Below are positions 1 to 5,172 of a stretch of 5,558 nucleotides of DNA, piece by piece. Positions within the stretch are counted from its first letter, which is position 1; every line of letters begins with the position of its first letter. The notes beneath the pieces were generated by a model. The model saw only the letters and a list, made by a program, of their open reading frames with translations. It was not told the DNA's origin and did no database searches. This DNA is from Fidelibacterota bacterium (GTDB lineage: Bacteria; Pseudomonadota; Alphaproteobacteria; Rhodospirillales; Rhodospirillaceae). Location of the stretch: positions 1-5,558 of the forward strand of contig CANJEU010000164.1 in the NCBI GenBank assembly GCA_947473445.1, given 5' to 3'. The position numbers and the translations under genes were made by a program.

Positions 1-24
1 CCTTCAGCTACTAGGATCGAGGAC

Positions 25-414
25 ATGGCGGCGAAGAAAAAGGCGAAAGCTAAAAGCAAAGTGAAGCGTAAAGCGCCGGCGAAGACCACGTCCGCCAAAA
101 GCGCCTCAAAGTTCACGCGCAAGTTCAAATCGCTCGCCGAAGTCCGCGCCGCCATCGACGCGATGGACAAGAAGATGGTCCCGCTGCTGTGCGAGCGTCT
201 CTATTACGTCACCCAGGCGGCCCAATTCAAACCGTCGGTTAAAGGCGTCGTTGTGCAGTGGCGTGTCGAGGAAGTGGTCGAGAACGCCAAGCGTCTGGCC
301 AAGCCCTTCGGCGCGAACGCGCAAACCATCGAGGCGATCTACCGCGTGCTGATCGACGCCTCGACGCTCGACGAACAGCAGCGCTGGCGCGATCTGCACG
401 CCCGTACCAAGTAA
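25..414 (+). CDS. Chorismate mutase family protein (AroQ/PchB-like) with Lys-rich N-terminal tail
   Basis: 129 aa. Residues about 34-124 read as an all-helical AroQ-fold domain. A first helix carries R41, I44-D45 and M47-D48, followed by R58, YV at 61-62, and FK at 68-69. A second helix begins with R80-V81, and a last helix carries E117-Q118 and W121. The order and spacing resemble PchB (isochorismate-pyruvate lyase) and small chorismate mutases, where R41, R58, K69, R80 and Q118 would be the substrate-binding side chains. The likely reaction is chorismate to prephenate; isochorismate lyase activity cannot be excluded and no siderophore or salicylate genes are near. Residues 1-33 are a Lys/Ala/Ser tail with no part in the fold, perhaps for binding nucleic acid or another polyanion. 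AGGA at 13-16 lies 8 bases before this ATG and supports the start. No signal peptide, so cytoplasmic. Family call is firm; the exact reaction is inferred. Confidence 0.85.
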   Translation: MAAKKKAKAKSKVKRKAPAKTTSAKSASKFTRKFKSLAEVRAAIDAMDKKMVPLLCERLYYVTQAAQFKPSVKGVVVQWRVEEVVENAKRLAKPFGANAQTIEAIYRVLIDASTLDEQQRWRDLHARTK

Positions 415-586
415 ACTAATACCGGGCCGCAAGCGCGCGCGGCGCGGTCGATCGCCAGCTCGTCCTGGCTGATGAGATGTTCCACCACCGTGGTCAATAG
501 CCAAGCCCGGAACAAATTGCCGCGCTGGCCTGTTGCACAAAGCTCCCGAACCGGGGAAAGCTTGTCCGAAGTGGTGAGGGCTCGAC

Positions 587-1657
587 ATGACGCAGACGAA
601 ACAGGCCGCGATTCGCAAAATTGGCGTGCTCACCAGCGGTGGTGATTGCGCCGGACTGAATGCCGTCATCCGCGCCGTGACGGACGCCGCTGTCGGCCGC
701 GGCTGGGAGGTCGTCGGCCTGCTTAACGGCCACCTCGGCCTCCTCAGCACGCCGCCCGACATCCTGCCGCTCACGGCCGATACGGTACGCGGCGATCTGC
801 TGCGCGCTGGCGGCACCATCCTTGGCACCACCACCAAAGGCGATCCGTTCAAGTTCCCGGCCGAGGACGGCACCACCTCCGACCGCTCCGAGCACGTGCG
901 CGCGGCCATCCGCGAGCTGGGCCTGGAAGCCCTCGTGGTCATCGGCGGGGACGGCAGCATGCGCCTGTTCGACCGCTTGCTGGAGGGCGTCGGCATTCCC
1001 TGGGTGGGCGTTCCCAAGACCATCGACAACGACGTGCCGGGCACCGAGTTCGCCGTCGGCTTCTTTACCGCTGTCGAGATCGTCGGCCAGTCGCTCGACC
1101 GGCTCGCCTCCCACGCCGCCAGCCACCGCCGCATCATGGTGCTCGAGGTCATGGGCCGCGATTCGGGTTTCATCGCCTTGTTCGGCGGCATCGCCGGCGG
1201 CGCCGACGTGATCCTGATGCCCGAGTTTCCCTACGACCTCGAAGCGGTGGCCGCGCACGTCCGTAAGATCACCCACGACTGGCCGAGCCCGGTGCTGGTG
1301 GTGGTGGCCGAGGGCGTCGAGAAGCCCGCTGGCGAGCGTCGTAAGGGCAACGTGGGGCTCGCCATCGCCAACAGCCTGCAGAACCTCACCGGCTTTGACG
1401 CCCGCTGCACCGTGCTCGGGCACGTCCAGCGCGGCGGGACGCCGGCGATGTTCGACCGGCTACTCGGCTCGGCCATGGGCGCGCGCGCGGTCAGCGTGCT
1501 CGCCTCGGGTCAAAACCGGCGCATGGTGGCCTGGCAGGGCGGGCTGGTGACGGACGTGCCGCTCGCGGACGTGGTCACGGGCCCGCGCTTCGTGGCCAAG
1601 GACAGCCAACTCATCCGCACCGCGCGGCGCCTGGGCACCTACGTCGGCGAGTTCTGA
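587..1657 (+). CDS. 6-phosphofructokinase (PfkA/PFP family)
   Basis: 356 aa, the usual length for a bacterial phosphofructokinase. It phosphorylates fructose 6-phosphate at C1 to give fructose 1,6-bisphosphate in cytoplasmic glycolysis. Visible motifs: the N-terminal phosphate loop LTSGGDCAGLN (15-25), GTT at 80-82, IGGDGS (119-124), the catalytic PKTIDND (143-149; D147 as base), EVMGRDSGFIAL (187-198), E242-G243, and LGHVQRGGTP (277-286) for sugar-phosphate binding. Phosphoryl-donor signals are mixed. The residue after GGD is Gly (G123), as in ATP enzymes, whereas K144 replaces the Gly of E. coli PfkA and is typical of the pyrophosphate-dependent lineage. ATP use is slightly favoured because the Gly leaves room for the nucleotide, but PPi use is possible. 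GAGGG at 576-580 lies 6 bases before the ATG and fixes the start. The gene stands alone, 172 bases after the chorismate mutase gene, and converges with the MAPEG gene. Family call is near certain; cofactor is open. Confidence 0.95.
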   Translation: MTQTKQAAIRKIGVLTSGGDCAGLNAVIRAVTDAAVGRGWEVVGLLNGHLGLLSTPPDILPLTADTVRGDLLRAGGTILGTTTKGDPFKFPAEDGTTSDRSEHVRAAIRELGLEALVVIGGDGSMRLFDRLLEGVGIPWVGVPKTIDNDVPGTEFAVGFFTAVEIVGQSLDRLASHAASHRRIMVLEVMGRDSGFIALFGGIAGGADVILMPEFPYDLEAVAAHVRKITHDWPSPVLVVVAEGVEKPAGERRKGNVGLAIANSLQNLTGFDARCTVLGHVQRGGTPAMFDRLLGSAMGARAVSVLASGQNRRMVAWQGGLVTDVPLADVVTGPRFVAKDSQLIRTARRLGTYVGEF

Positions 1658-1674
1658 AGAAGGTTACGTGGAGG

Positions 1675-2085
1675 CTAAGCGGGCGGCGCTTGGTTCACCG
1701 CCGCCATGATCGCCCCGATAAGCGCGCCGCTCAGCAAGACGACGGTCGCGATAAAGCCCATGCCAAATCCCAGGCTCCGGTTGGCGCCGGCGGCGTAACG
1801 CACGGCATAGATCACCCGCCCCACGGGCCACAGCGCGCCGATCAGCGCGGCGGGCGAATCGCCCCACGCGGCGGCGAACAAGACCAGCGACGGGGCAAAA
1901 AGGGCAAGCTGCTCGAGCGTGTTGGCCTGGACGCGCACGGCGCGCTCGAACTCCACGGGGCCGGTCATGGCCGGCGCGGCGACCTTGTATTTTCCGCGCG
2001 CGCCGCCGACGCGCAACGTCACCCACGAATAAACAAGAAGCCCTAAACACAGGACTATTGAGGTGTACGGATAGTTCGCGATCAT
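1675..2085 (-). CDS. MAPEG family membrane protein
   Basis: 136 aa, the normal size for the family (membrane-associated proteins in eicosanoid and glutathione metabolism). Four hydrophobic segments are visible at about 7-26, 57-74, 79-97 and 108-130. The family signature lies between the first and second: E47-R48, R51, Q53, N55 and E58, a run that includes FERAVRVQANTLEQ (46-59) and in studied members contributes to glutathione binding. It is expected in the inner membrane, probably as a trimer. Many bacterial members have no proven activity; glutathione transferase or peroxidase-like chemistry is possible but not shown. The start is supported by a GGGGA ribosome site (complement of 2093-2097), 7 bases upstream of the ATG. 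It is divergent from the polyamine genes and convergent with the phosphofructokinase gene, with only 17 bases between the two stops and no terminator hairpin in that gap. No functional link to the neighbours is evident. Confidence 0.9.
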   Translation of the reverse strand: MIANYPYTSIVLCLGLLVYSWVTLRVGGARGKYKVAAPAMTGPVEFERAVRVQANTLEQLALFAPSLVLFAAAWGDSPAALIGALWPVGRVIYAVRYAAGANRSLGFGMGFIATVVLLSGALIGAIMAAVNQAPPA

Positions 2086-2106
2086 GGCTGTGTCCCCGGA
2101 GCGGTC

Positions 2107-2121
2107 GGCGCGCAGCGCGCC
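2107..2121. repeat. Perfect 15-base G/C palindrome in the MAPEG 5' leader
   Basis: GGCGCGC, a single central A, then GCGCGCC. It lies 22-36 bases upstream of the MAPEG start codon, so it could be a protein-binding site or a short stem in the mRNA leader. A TGGCGCCA palindrome follows at 2138-2145. In DNA this rich in G and C such palindromes arise fairly easily, so function is uncertain. Confidence 0.45.
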
Positions 2122-2189
2122 GCGTCGCGCGCCACATTGGCGCCACAGACTGTCGGGCGCGCGCGCCGCAGAGTCAAAAAAAATACGCC

Positions 2190-2216
2190 GGGGGAGATTT
2201 CTTCTTGATTTCCCCC
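2190..2216. repeat. Inverted repeat / hairpin in the divergent region
   Basis: GGGGGAGAT at 2190-2198 pairs with ATTTCCCCC at 2208-2216 (nine pairs, one of them G-U when read on the plus strand) around a 9-base loop. On the minus strand the stem is followed, after six bases (GGCGTA), by eight T residues (complement of 2176-2183). It therefore resembles a poorly spaced intrinsic terminator or attenuator lying upstream of the MAPEG gene. It could instead be an operator. The pairing is seen directly; the role is inferred. Confidence 0.5.
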
Positions 2217-2334
2217 ACAGAAAGCGTAAATGCCAATTCAGACGTTACGCGCACGTGCCTAAAGCAACTCGCCGTTAAGCAACGACGTAAGCGTCCTTTA
2301 CTTGGTTGGACCCGTTTTTTTCGTCTGATTGATA

Positions 2335-2341
2335 AAGGAGG
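2335..2341 (+). promoter_or_regulatory. Near-perfect Shine-Dalgarno for the 44-codon frame
   Basis: AAGGAGG is a seven-base match to the 16S rRNA anti-Shine-Dalgarno and stands 6 bases before the ATG at 2348. It is the strongest ribosome site in the window, stronger than those of the long genes, and no other start codon is at a suitable distance from it. Confidence 0.75.
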
Positions 2342-2347
2342 CCGTGC

Positions 2348-2482
2348 ATGCCCCTACCGACACCCGATAAGCGTCCGCGACAAGCTGCCTGCGTTCCGGC
2401 GGCTCTCGTACATTGCCGGCATATCGCCTGGGACGGCCACGATCTCGTGGTCATTTCCAGGTTCGACGTGATCCGGGGTTGA
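2348..2482 (+). CDS. Short hypothetical protein, possible leader peptide of the decarboxylase gene
   Basis: 44 codons starting MPLPTPDKRPRQ and ending DLVVISRFDVIRG. I do not recognise a family. It has no signal peptide or membrane segment; the first dozen residues are proline- and charge-rich, the rest mixed. Evidence for translation is the AAGGAGG site at ideal spacing and a second half with the third-base G/C preference of the region. Against it, overall third-base G/C (29 of 44 codons) is lower than in neighbouring genes, and codons scarce nearby occur (CTA, ACA, CGA, GTA, AGG). It ends 94 bases before the ornithine decarboxylase start, in the same direction. The stop codon lies inside a hairpin, and codons 36-38 are complementary to the decarboxylase ribosome site. 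These traits suit a regulatory leader peptide, comparable in position to SpeFL of E. coli speF, though there is no sequence similarity. It could also be an ordinary small protein or chance. Confidence 0.5.
   Translation: MPLPTPDKRPRQAACVPAALVHCRHIAWDGHDLVVISRFDVIRG
2454..2460 (+). promoter_or_regulatory. Candidate anti-Shine-Dalgarno inside the short frame
   Basis: TTTCCAG at this position is perfectly complementary to CTGGAAA at 2567-2573, which covers the ribosome site of the decarboxylase gene. A ribosome on codons 36-38 of the short frame would mask it. Seven bases of complement may still be coincidence over a leader of this length. Confidence 0.35.
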
Positions 2483-2494
2483 GACTTCAATCCT
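2475..2494 (+). repeat. Hairpin containing the stop codon of the short frame
   Basis: GGGGTTGA at 2475-2482 pairs with TCAATCCT at 2487-2494 (eight pairs, two of them G-U) around the tetraloop GACT. The TGA stop of the 44-codon frame is the end of the left arm, so a terminating ribosome would open the stem. No T tract follows, so it is not an intrinsic terminator. Confidence 0.5.
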
Positions 2495-2547
2495 GACAAT
2501 CGATTGGTCCTAGAGGCGTAAAGCTTCCGGGAACTGAGGATATTTGT

Positions 2548-2562
2548 GCCGCTGAAAGCGGC
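2548..2562 (+). repeat. Hairpin just upstream of the decarboxylase ribosome site
   Basis: GCCGCT at 2548-2553 pairs with AGCGGC at 2557-2562 around GAA (or five pairs around TGAAA). It ends 6 bases before GGAAAG (2569-2574) and 14 bases before the ATG, where it could affect ribosome entry or mRNA stability. There is no T run after it. A six-codon frame (ATG at 2564 to TGA at 2584) starts just after it and overlaps the decarboxylase start. Confidence 0.5.
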
Positions 2563-2576
2563 CATGCTGGAAAGTA

Positions 2577-3974
2577 ATGAGTGAAATGTACGAGCAGAAG
2601 TCGCGAAATAGCGTTGCAAATCTGATCACCGCCGATGCTCCGGAGCACCTCTACCGCTCCGTTGACGACGTCGCCAAGCGCCTCAAGCCCGAAGCGCCGG
2701 TGCAGTGCATTTTCCCCGCCTCCGTCCGCAGCCAGGCCGACCGCTTCGTCAGCCAGTTCCCGGGCAAGGTCCTTTACGCCGTGAAGTGCAATCCGGGCGT
2801 GGACTTCCTGCGCCATATGTTTGCCGCCGGCGTGCGCCAGTTCGACGTGGCGTCCATGGACGAAGTGCGCCTCATCAAAGGCCTCTTTGGCAAAAGCGCG
2901 CAGCTCCACTTCATGCATCCGGTCAAAAGCCGCGAAGCCATCCGCCTCGCCTACAAAATGGGCGTGCGGACCTTCTCGCTCGATACCGCCGGCGAGCTGC
3001 TCAAAATCCTCGAAGAGACCAAGAGCGCGAAGGACCTCAACCTGTTCATTCGCCTGGCCGTCACCGGCAACGGTTCGGCCGCCTACGATCTCTCGGGCAA
3101 GTTTGGCGCGGCGCCGTCCACGGCGGCCGACCTGCTCCGTCACGCCCGCAAGGTCGCCCATAAGATCGGCGTCTGCTTCCACGTGGGTTCCCAGTGCATG
3201 GACCCGGCGGCCTACAAGCTCGCCATCGCCCGTGCCATCGAAGTCGTTGCCAAGGCCAAAGTGAAGCTCGACGTCCTCGACGTCGGCGGCGGCTTCCCGG
3301 CGACCTACCCGAACATGACCCCGCCGGACCTGGAAAAGTACTTCGCCGCGATCACCGAAGCCTCTGCCCCGATGGTCGAGCAGGGCGCCGAACTGTGGTG
3401 CGAACCGGGCCGTGCGATGGTCGCGGCCGGCGGCGCCATGCTCGTGCGCGTCACCCTGCGCAAGGGCCGCCGCCTCTATATCAACGACGGCACCTACGGC
3501 AGCCTGTTCGACGCCGGGGCCCTCAACTGGCGCTTCCCGGTCCGTCTGGTGCGCCCGATGTCGCGCCTGGGCAAGAACTCGAACGCCCCCAACACCCGGA
3601 CCCCGTCCGAGAAGCTGGTCGGCTTCACCTTCTACGGCCCGACCTGCGACAACCTGGACAAGATGAAGGGCCCGTTCCTTCTCCCGGAAGACACCCAGGA
3701 AGGCGATTGGATCGAAATCGGCATGCTGGGCGCCTACGGCTCCACCATGCAGACCCGCTTCAACGGCTTCCATTCGTCCGCGATTGCCACCGTCTGGCCG
3801 GAAGCCGCGCCGTTCGCCACCGAGCGTCCGCGCCGCGGTGTCCAGCTCCGGGTGGTCCCCCGCGGCATGGGCGATGCGTCCTCCAATATGTGGATGGACA
3901 CCTCCAGCCGGGGTTCGTCGCGTGAATTGTCCGCGGACGGTAACGCTCCTGCGGAATCGCTTGAGCTAAAGTAG
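2577..3974 (+). CDS. Ornithine decarboxylase, fold-type III (alanine-racemase fold) PLP enzyme
   Basis: 465 aa. Converts ornithine to putrescine, the first step of polyamine synthesis, in the cytoplasm. Motifs in order: YAVKCNP (67-73) with K70 as the PLP Schiff-base lysine; HVGSQ (202-206) stacking on PLP; DVGGGF (235-240) and EPGR (276-279) for the phosphate and ring; NDGTYGS (303-309) with D304; GPTCDNLD (354-361) with catalytic C357 and substrate-binding D358; and GAYG (385-388) with Y387. The CD pair marks an ornithine (or ornithine/lysine) decarboxylase rather than a diaminopimelate or carboxynorspermidine decarboxylase. The C-terminus runs about 50 residues beyond the last expected strand, as a Ser/Arg-rich tail of unknown role. 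The ATG at 2577 is chosen because GGAAAG lies just upstream and an in-frame stop is at 2553; M4 at 2586 is an alternative. It is followed after 78 bases by the deoxyhypusine-synthase-like gene, its likely pathway partner. Lysine use cannot be excluded. Confidence 0.93.
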   Translation: MSEMYEQKSRNSVANLITADAPEHLYRSVDDVAKRLKPEAPVQCIFPASVRSQADRFVSQFPGKVLYAVKCNPGVDFLRHMFAAGVRQFDVASMDEVRLIKGLFGKSAQLHFMHPVKSREAIRLAYKMGVRTFSLDTAGELLKILEETKSAKDLNLFIRLAVTGNGSAAYDLSGKFGAAPSTAADLLRHARKVAHKIGVCFHVGSQCMDPAAYKLAIARAIEVVAKAKVKLDVLDVGGGFPATYPNMTPPDLEKYFAAITEASAPMVEQGAELWCEPGRAMVAAGGAMLVRVTLRKGRRLYINDGTYGSLFDAGALNWRFPVRLVRPMSRLGKNSNAPNTRTPSEKLVGFTFYGPTCDNLDKMKGPFLLPEDTQEGDWIEIGMLGAYGSTMQTRFNGFHSSAIATVWPEAAPFATERPRRGVQLRVVPRGMGDASSNMWMDTSSRGSSRELSADGNAPAESLELK

Positions 3975-3999
3975 ACTCCGTTCCACTTTGTACTTCTGG

Positions 4000-4020
4000 G
4001 GGGCGGCGATTTGCCGCCCC
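4000..4020 (+). repeat. G/C hairpin between decarboxylase and deoxyhypusine-synthase-like genes
   Basis: GGGGCGGC (4000-4007) and GCCGCCCC (4013-4020) form eight G-C pairs around GATTT, extendable by two G-U pairs. The following TTCACTTTGCC is only loosely T-rich, so it would be a weak or partial terminator at best. It more likely tunes expression of the second gene or protects the 3' end of the decarboxylase transcript. It begins 26 bases after the decarboxylase stop. Confidence 0.65.
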
Positions 4021-4037
4021 TTCACTTTGCCTTCAAC

Positions 4038-4043
4038 AAAGGA
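4038..4043 (+). promoter_or_regulatory. Ribosome-binding site fixing the start of the deoxyhypusine-synthase-like gene
   Basis: AAAGGA lies 9 bases before the ATG at 4053. It decides against the longer in-frame TTG start at 4011, which would lie within the loop of the preceding hairpin and has no ribosome site. Confidence 0.7.
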
Positions 4044-4052
4044 TGGCTCTCC

Positions 4053-5150
4053 ATGGCTGCGTCCAAAAAATCCTCGAAAAAATCCAAGTCGAAAGCCCCG
4101 CCGGCCGTGGGCTCCAAGAAGGGCAACAACCGCAAGGCCATGCTTCTGTCGAAGCCTGTCGAGCATATCGACATGACTTCGTTCGACGCGCGCCCGATCA
4201 TCGATGCGATGCGCAAGATGTCGTTCACCTCGCGCGACACCGCGCGCGCGGCCGAAATCTTCAACATGATGCTCGCCGACCAGAAGTGCTCGGTGGTGCT
4301 GACGCTCGCCGGCTCCACCTCGGCCGGCGGCTGCATGCAGGTTTACGCCGACATGGTGAAGTACGGCATGGTCGACGCTATCGTCGCGACCGGCGCGTCC
4401 ATCGTCGATATGGACTTCTTCGAAGCCCTTGGTTTCCGTCATTACCAGGGCTCGCAGTTCAACGACGATAAGGACCTGCGCGACCTTTACATCGACCGCA
4501 TCTACGACACCTACATCGACGAAGAAGAACTGCAGACCACCGACCATACCATCGGCGAAATCGCCGACGGCATGAAGGCCGGTCCGTATTCGAGCCGCGC
4601 CTTCATCAAGGAAATGGGCCGCTGGCTGAAGACCCGTAAGAACCGCAAGAAGGGCTCGCTCATCGAGACCTGCTACGATCACGACGTGCCCATCTTCTGC
4701 CCGGCCTTCACCGACAGTTCGGCGGGTTTCGGCCTTGTGCTCCACCAGGTGCGCAAGCCGAACGATCACATCACCATCGACAGCATCGCCGACTTCCGCG
4801 AGTTGACTGACGTGAAGATCAAAGCCGGCGGCACGGGCCTGTTCATGATCGGCGGCGGCGTGCCGAAGAACTTCATGCAGGACACGGTCGTCTGCGCCGA
4901 GGTGCTCGGCATCGAAGCTGAAATGCACAAATACGCCGTCCAGATCACGGTGGCCGACGTGCGCGACGGCGCCTGCTCGTCCTCCACCCTCAAGGAAGCC
5001 AATTCCTGGGGTAAGGTCGACAGCTCCATCGAACAGATGGTCTTCGCCGAAGCCACCAGCGTCGTCCCGCTGATCGGCTCGGACGCCTTCCACCGCGGTC
5101 ACTGGAAGAAGCGCAAAGCCCGCAAGTTCTCGAAGATCTTCAAGGACTAG
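4053..5150 (+). CDS. Deoxyhypusine synthase family protein (probable homospermidine-type triamine synthase)
   Basis: 365 aa, close to the length of eukaryotic deoxyhypusine synthase. NAD-binding stretches are TLAGSTSAGG (84-93), ATGASIVDMD (112-121) and IGGGVPKNF (266-274). The catalytic lysine motif NSWGKV (317-322) is intact, with K321 matching human K329, W319 matching W327 and E315 matching E323. By recalled alignment, three substrate-site residues differ: D243 is F226, H288 is N273 and D316 is C308, while D238 is kept as D221. Bacteria have no eIF5A, so a protein target is unlikely. Bacterial members are thought to transfer an aminobutyl group between small amines, giving homospermidine or guanidino analogues; some have been called SpeY. 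Putrescine from the upstream ornithine decarboxylase would be the natural substrate. Residues 1-29 are a Lys/Ser tail, and the C-terminus is also basic (KKRKARK, 352-358). Cytoplasmic; the last gene before a strong terminator. Family certain, product inferred. Confidence 0.9.
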   Translation: MAASKKSSKKSKSKAPPAVGSKKGNNRKAMLLSKPVEHIDMTSFDARPIIDAMRKMSFTSRDTARAAEIFNMMLADQKCSVVLTLAGSTSAGGCMQVYADMVKYGMVDAIVATGASIVDMDFFEALGFRHYQGSQFNDDKDLRDLYIDRIYDTYIDEEELQTTDHTIGEIADGMKAGPYSSRAFIKEMGRWLKTRKNRKKGSLIETCYDHDVPIFCPAFTDSSAGFGLVLHQVRKPNDHITIDSIADFRELTDVKIKAGGTGLFMIGGGVPKNFMQDTVVCAEVLGIEAEMHKYAVQITVADVRDGACSSSTLKEANSWGKVDSSIEQMVFAEATSVVPLIGSDAFHRGHWKKRKARKFSKIFKD

Positions 5151-5172
5151 GCTTTACGCCATATCGAATGAG

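Larger units (their letters stand above)
2086..2347. promoter_or_regulatory. Divergent intergenic region between the MAPEG gene and the short frame/decarboxylase unit
   Basis: These 262 bases separate genes that point away from each other, so promoters for both strands must lie here. The half near the MAPEG gene is extremely G/C-rich with palindromes. From about 2166 to 2330 the DNA becomes AT-richer, with an A8 run (2176-2183) and a T7 run (2315-2321), as expected for promoter DNA. Weak candidates are TTGATT (2205-2210) with TAAATG (2227-2232) at 16-base spacing on the plus strand, and TTGACT (complement of 2172-2177) on the minus strand without a good -10 partner. None is convincing. The only plus-strand reading frames before 2348 are very short and lack ribosome sites. 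Confidence 0.6.

Noticed and set aside
537..564. Imperfect inverted repeat (ACAAAGCTCCC / GGGGAAAGCTTGT) before the phosphofructokinase gene
   Set aside because: The arms pair only with a bulge and internal mismatches; not convincing as a terminator or operator.
415..586. Protein-like minus-strand reading between the first two genes (for example EHLISQDELAIDRAARACG)
   Set aside because: It has no start codon with a ribosome site and continues into antisense of the chorismate mutase gene. It might be a decayed fragment, but nothing supports a gene.
106..1423. Long minus-strand open frames across the chorismate mutase and phosphofructokinase genes
   Set aside because: They are antisense shadows of well-recognised plus-strand genes in GC-rich DNA. 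Their translations match no known motifs and are rich in His/Arg/Gly, as expected from antisense reading.
2306..2336. Apparent promoter TTGGAC ... GATAAA before the 44-codon frame
   Set aside because: The -10-like box overlaps the AAGGAGG ribosome site, so transcription would begin too late to include it.
2564..2584. Six-codon frame overlapping the decarboxylase start
   Set aside because: Too short to judge and without its own ribosome site; such frames occur by chance, so it is noted only within the hairpin entry.
2487..3773. Long minus-strand frame across the ornithine decarboxylase gene
   Set aside because: Antisense shadow; the plus strand carries every catalytic motif of the decarboxylase.
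4011..4052. Extended TTG start for the deoxyhypusine-synthase-like protein
   Set aside because: The TTG lies in the loop of the 4000-4020 hairpin without a ribosome site, whereas ATG 4053 has AAAGGA at good spacing.
3966..5102. Long minus-strand frame across the deoxyhypusine-synthase-like gene
   Set aside because: Antisense shadow with low-complexity composition; the plus strand has the conserved lysine motif and NAD-binding segments.
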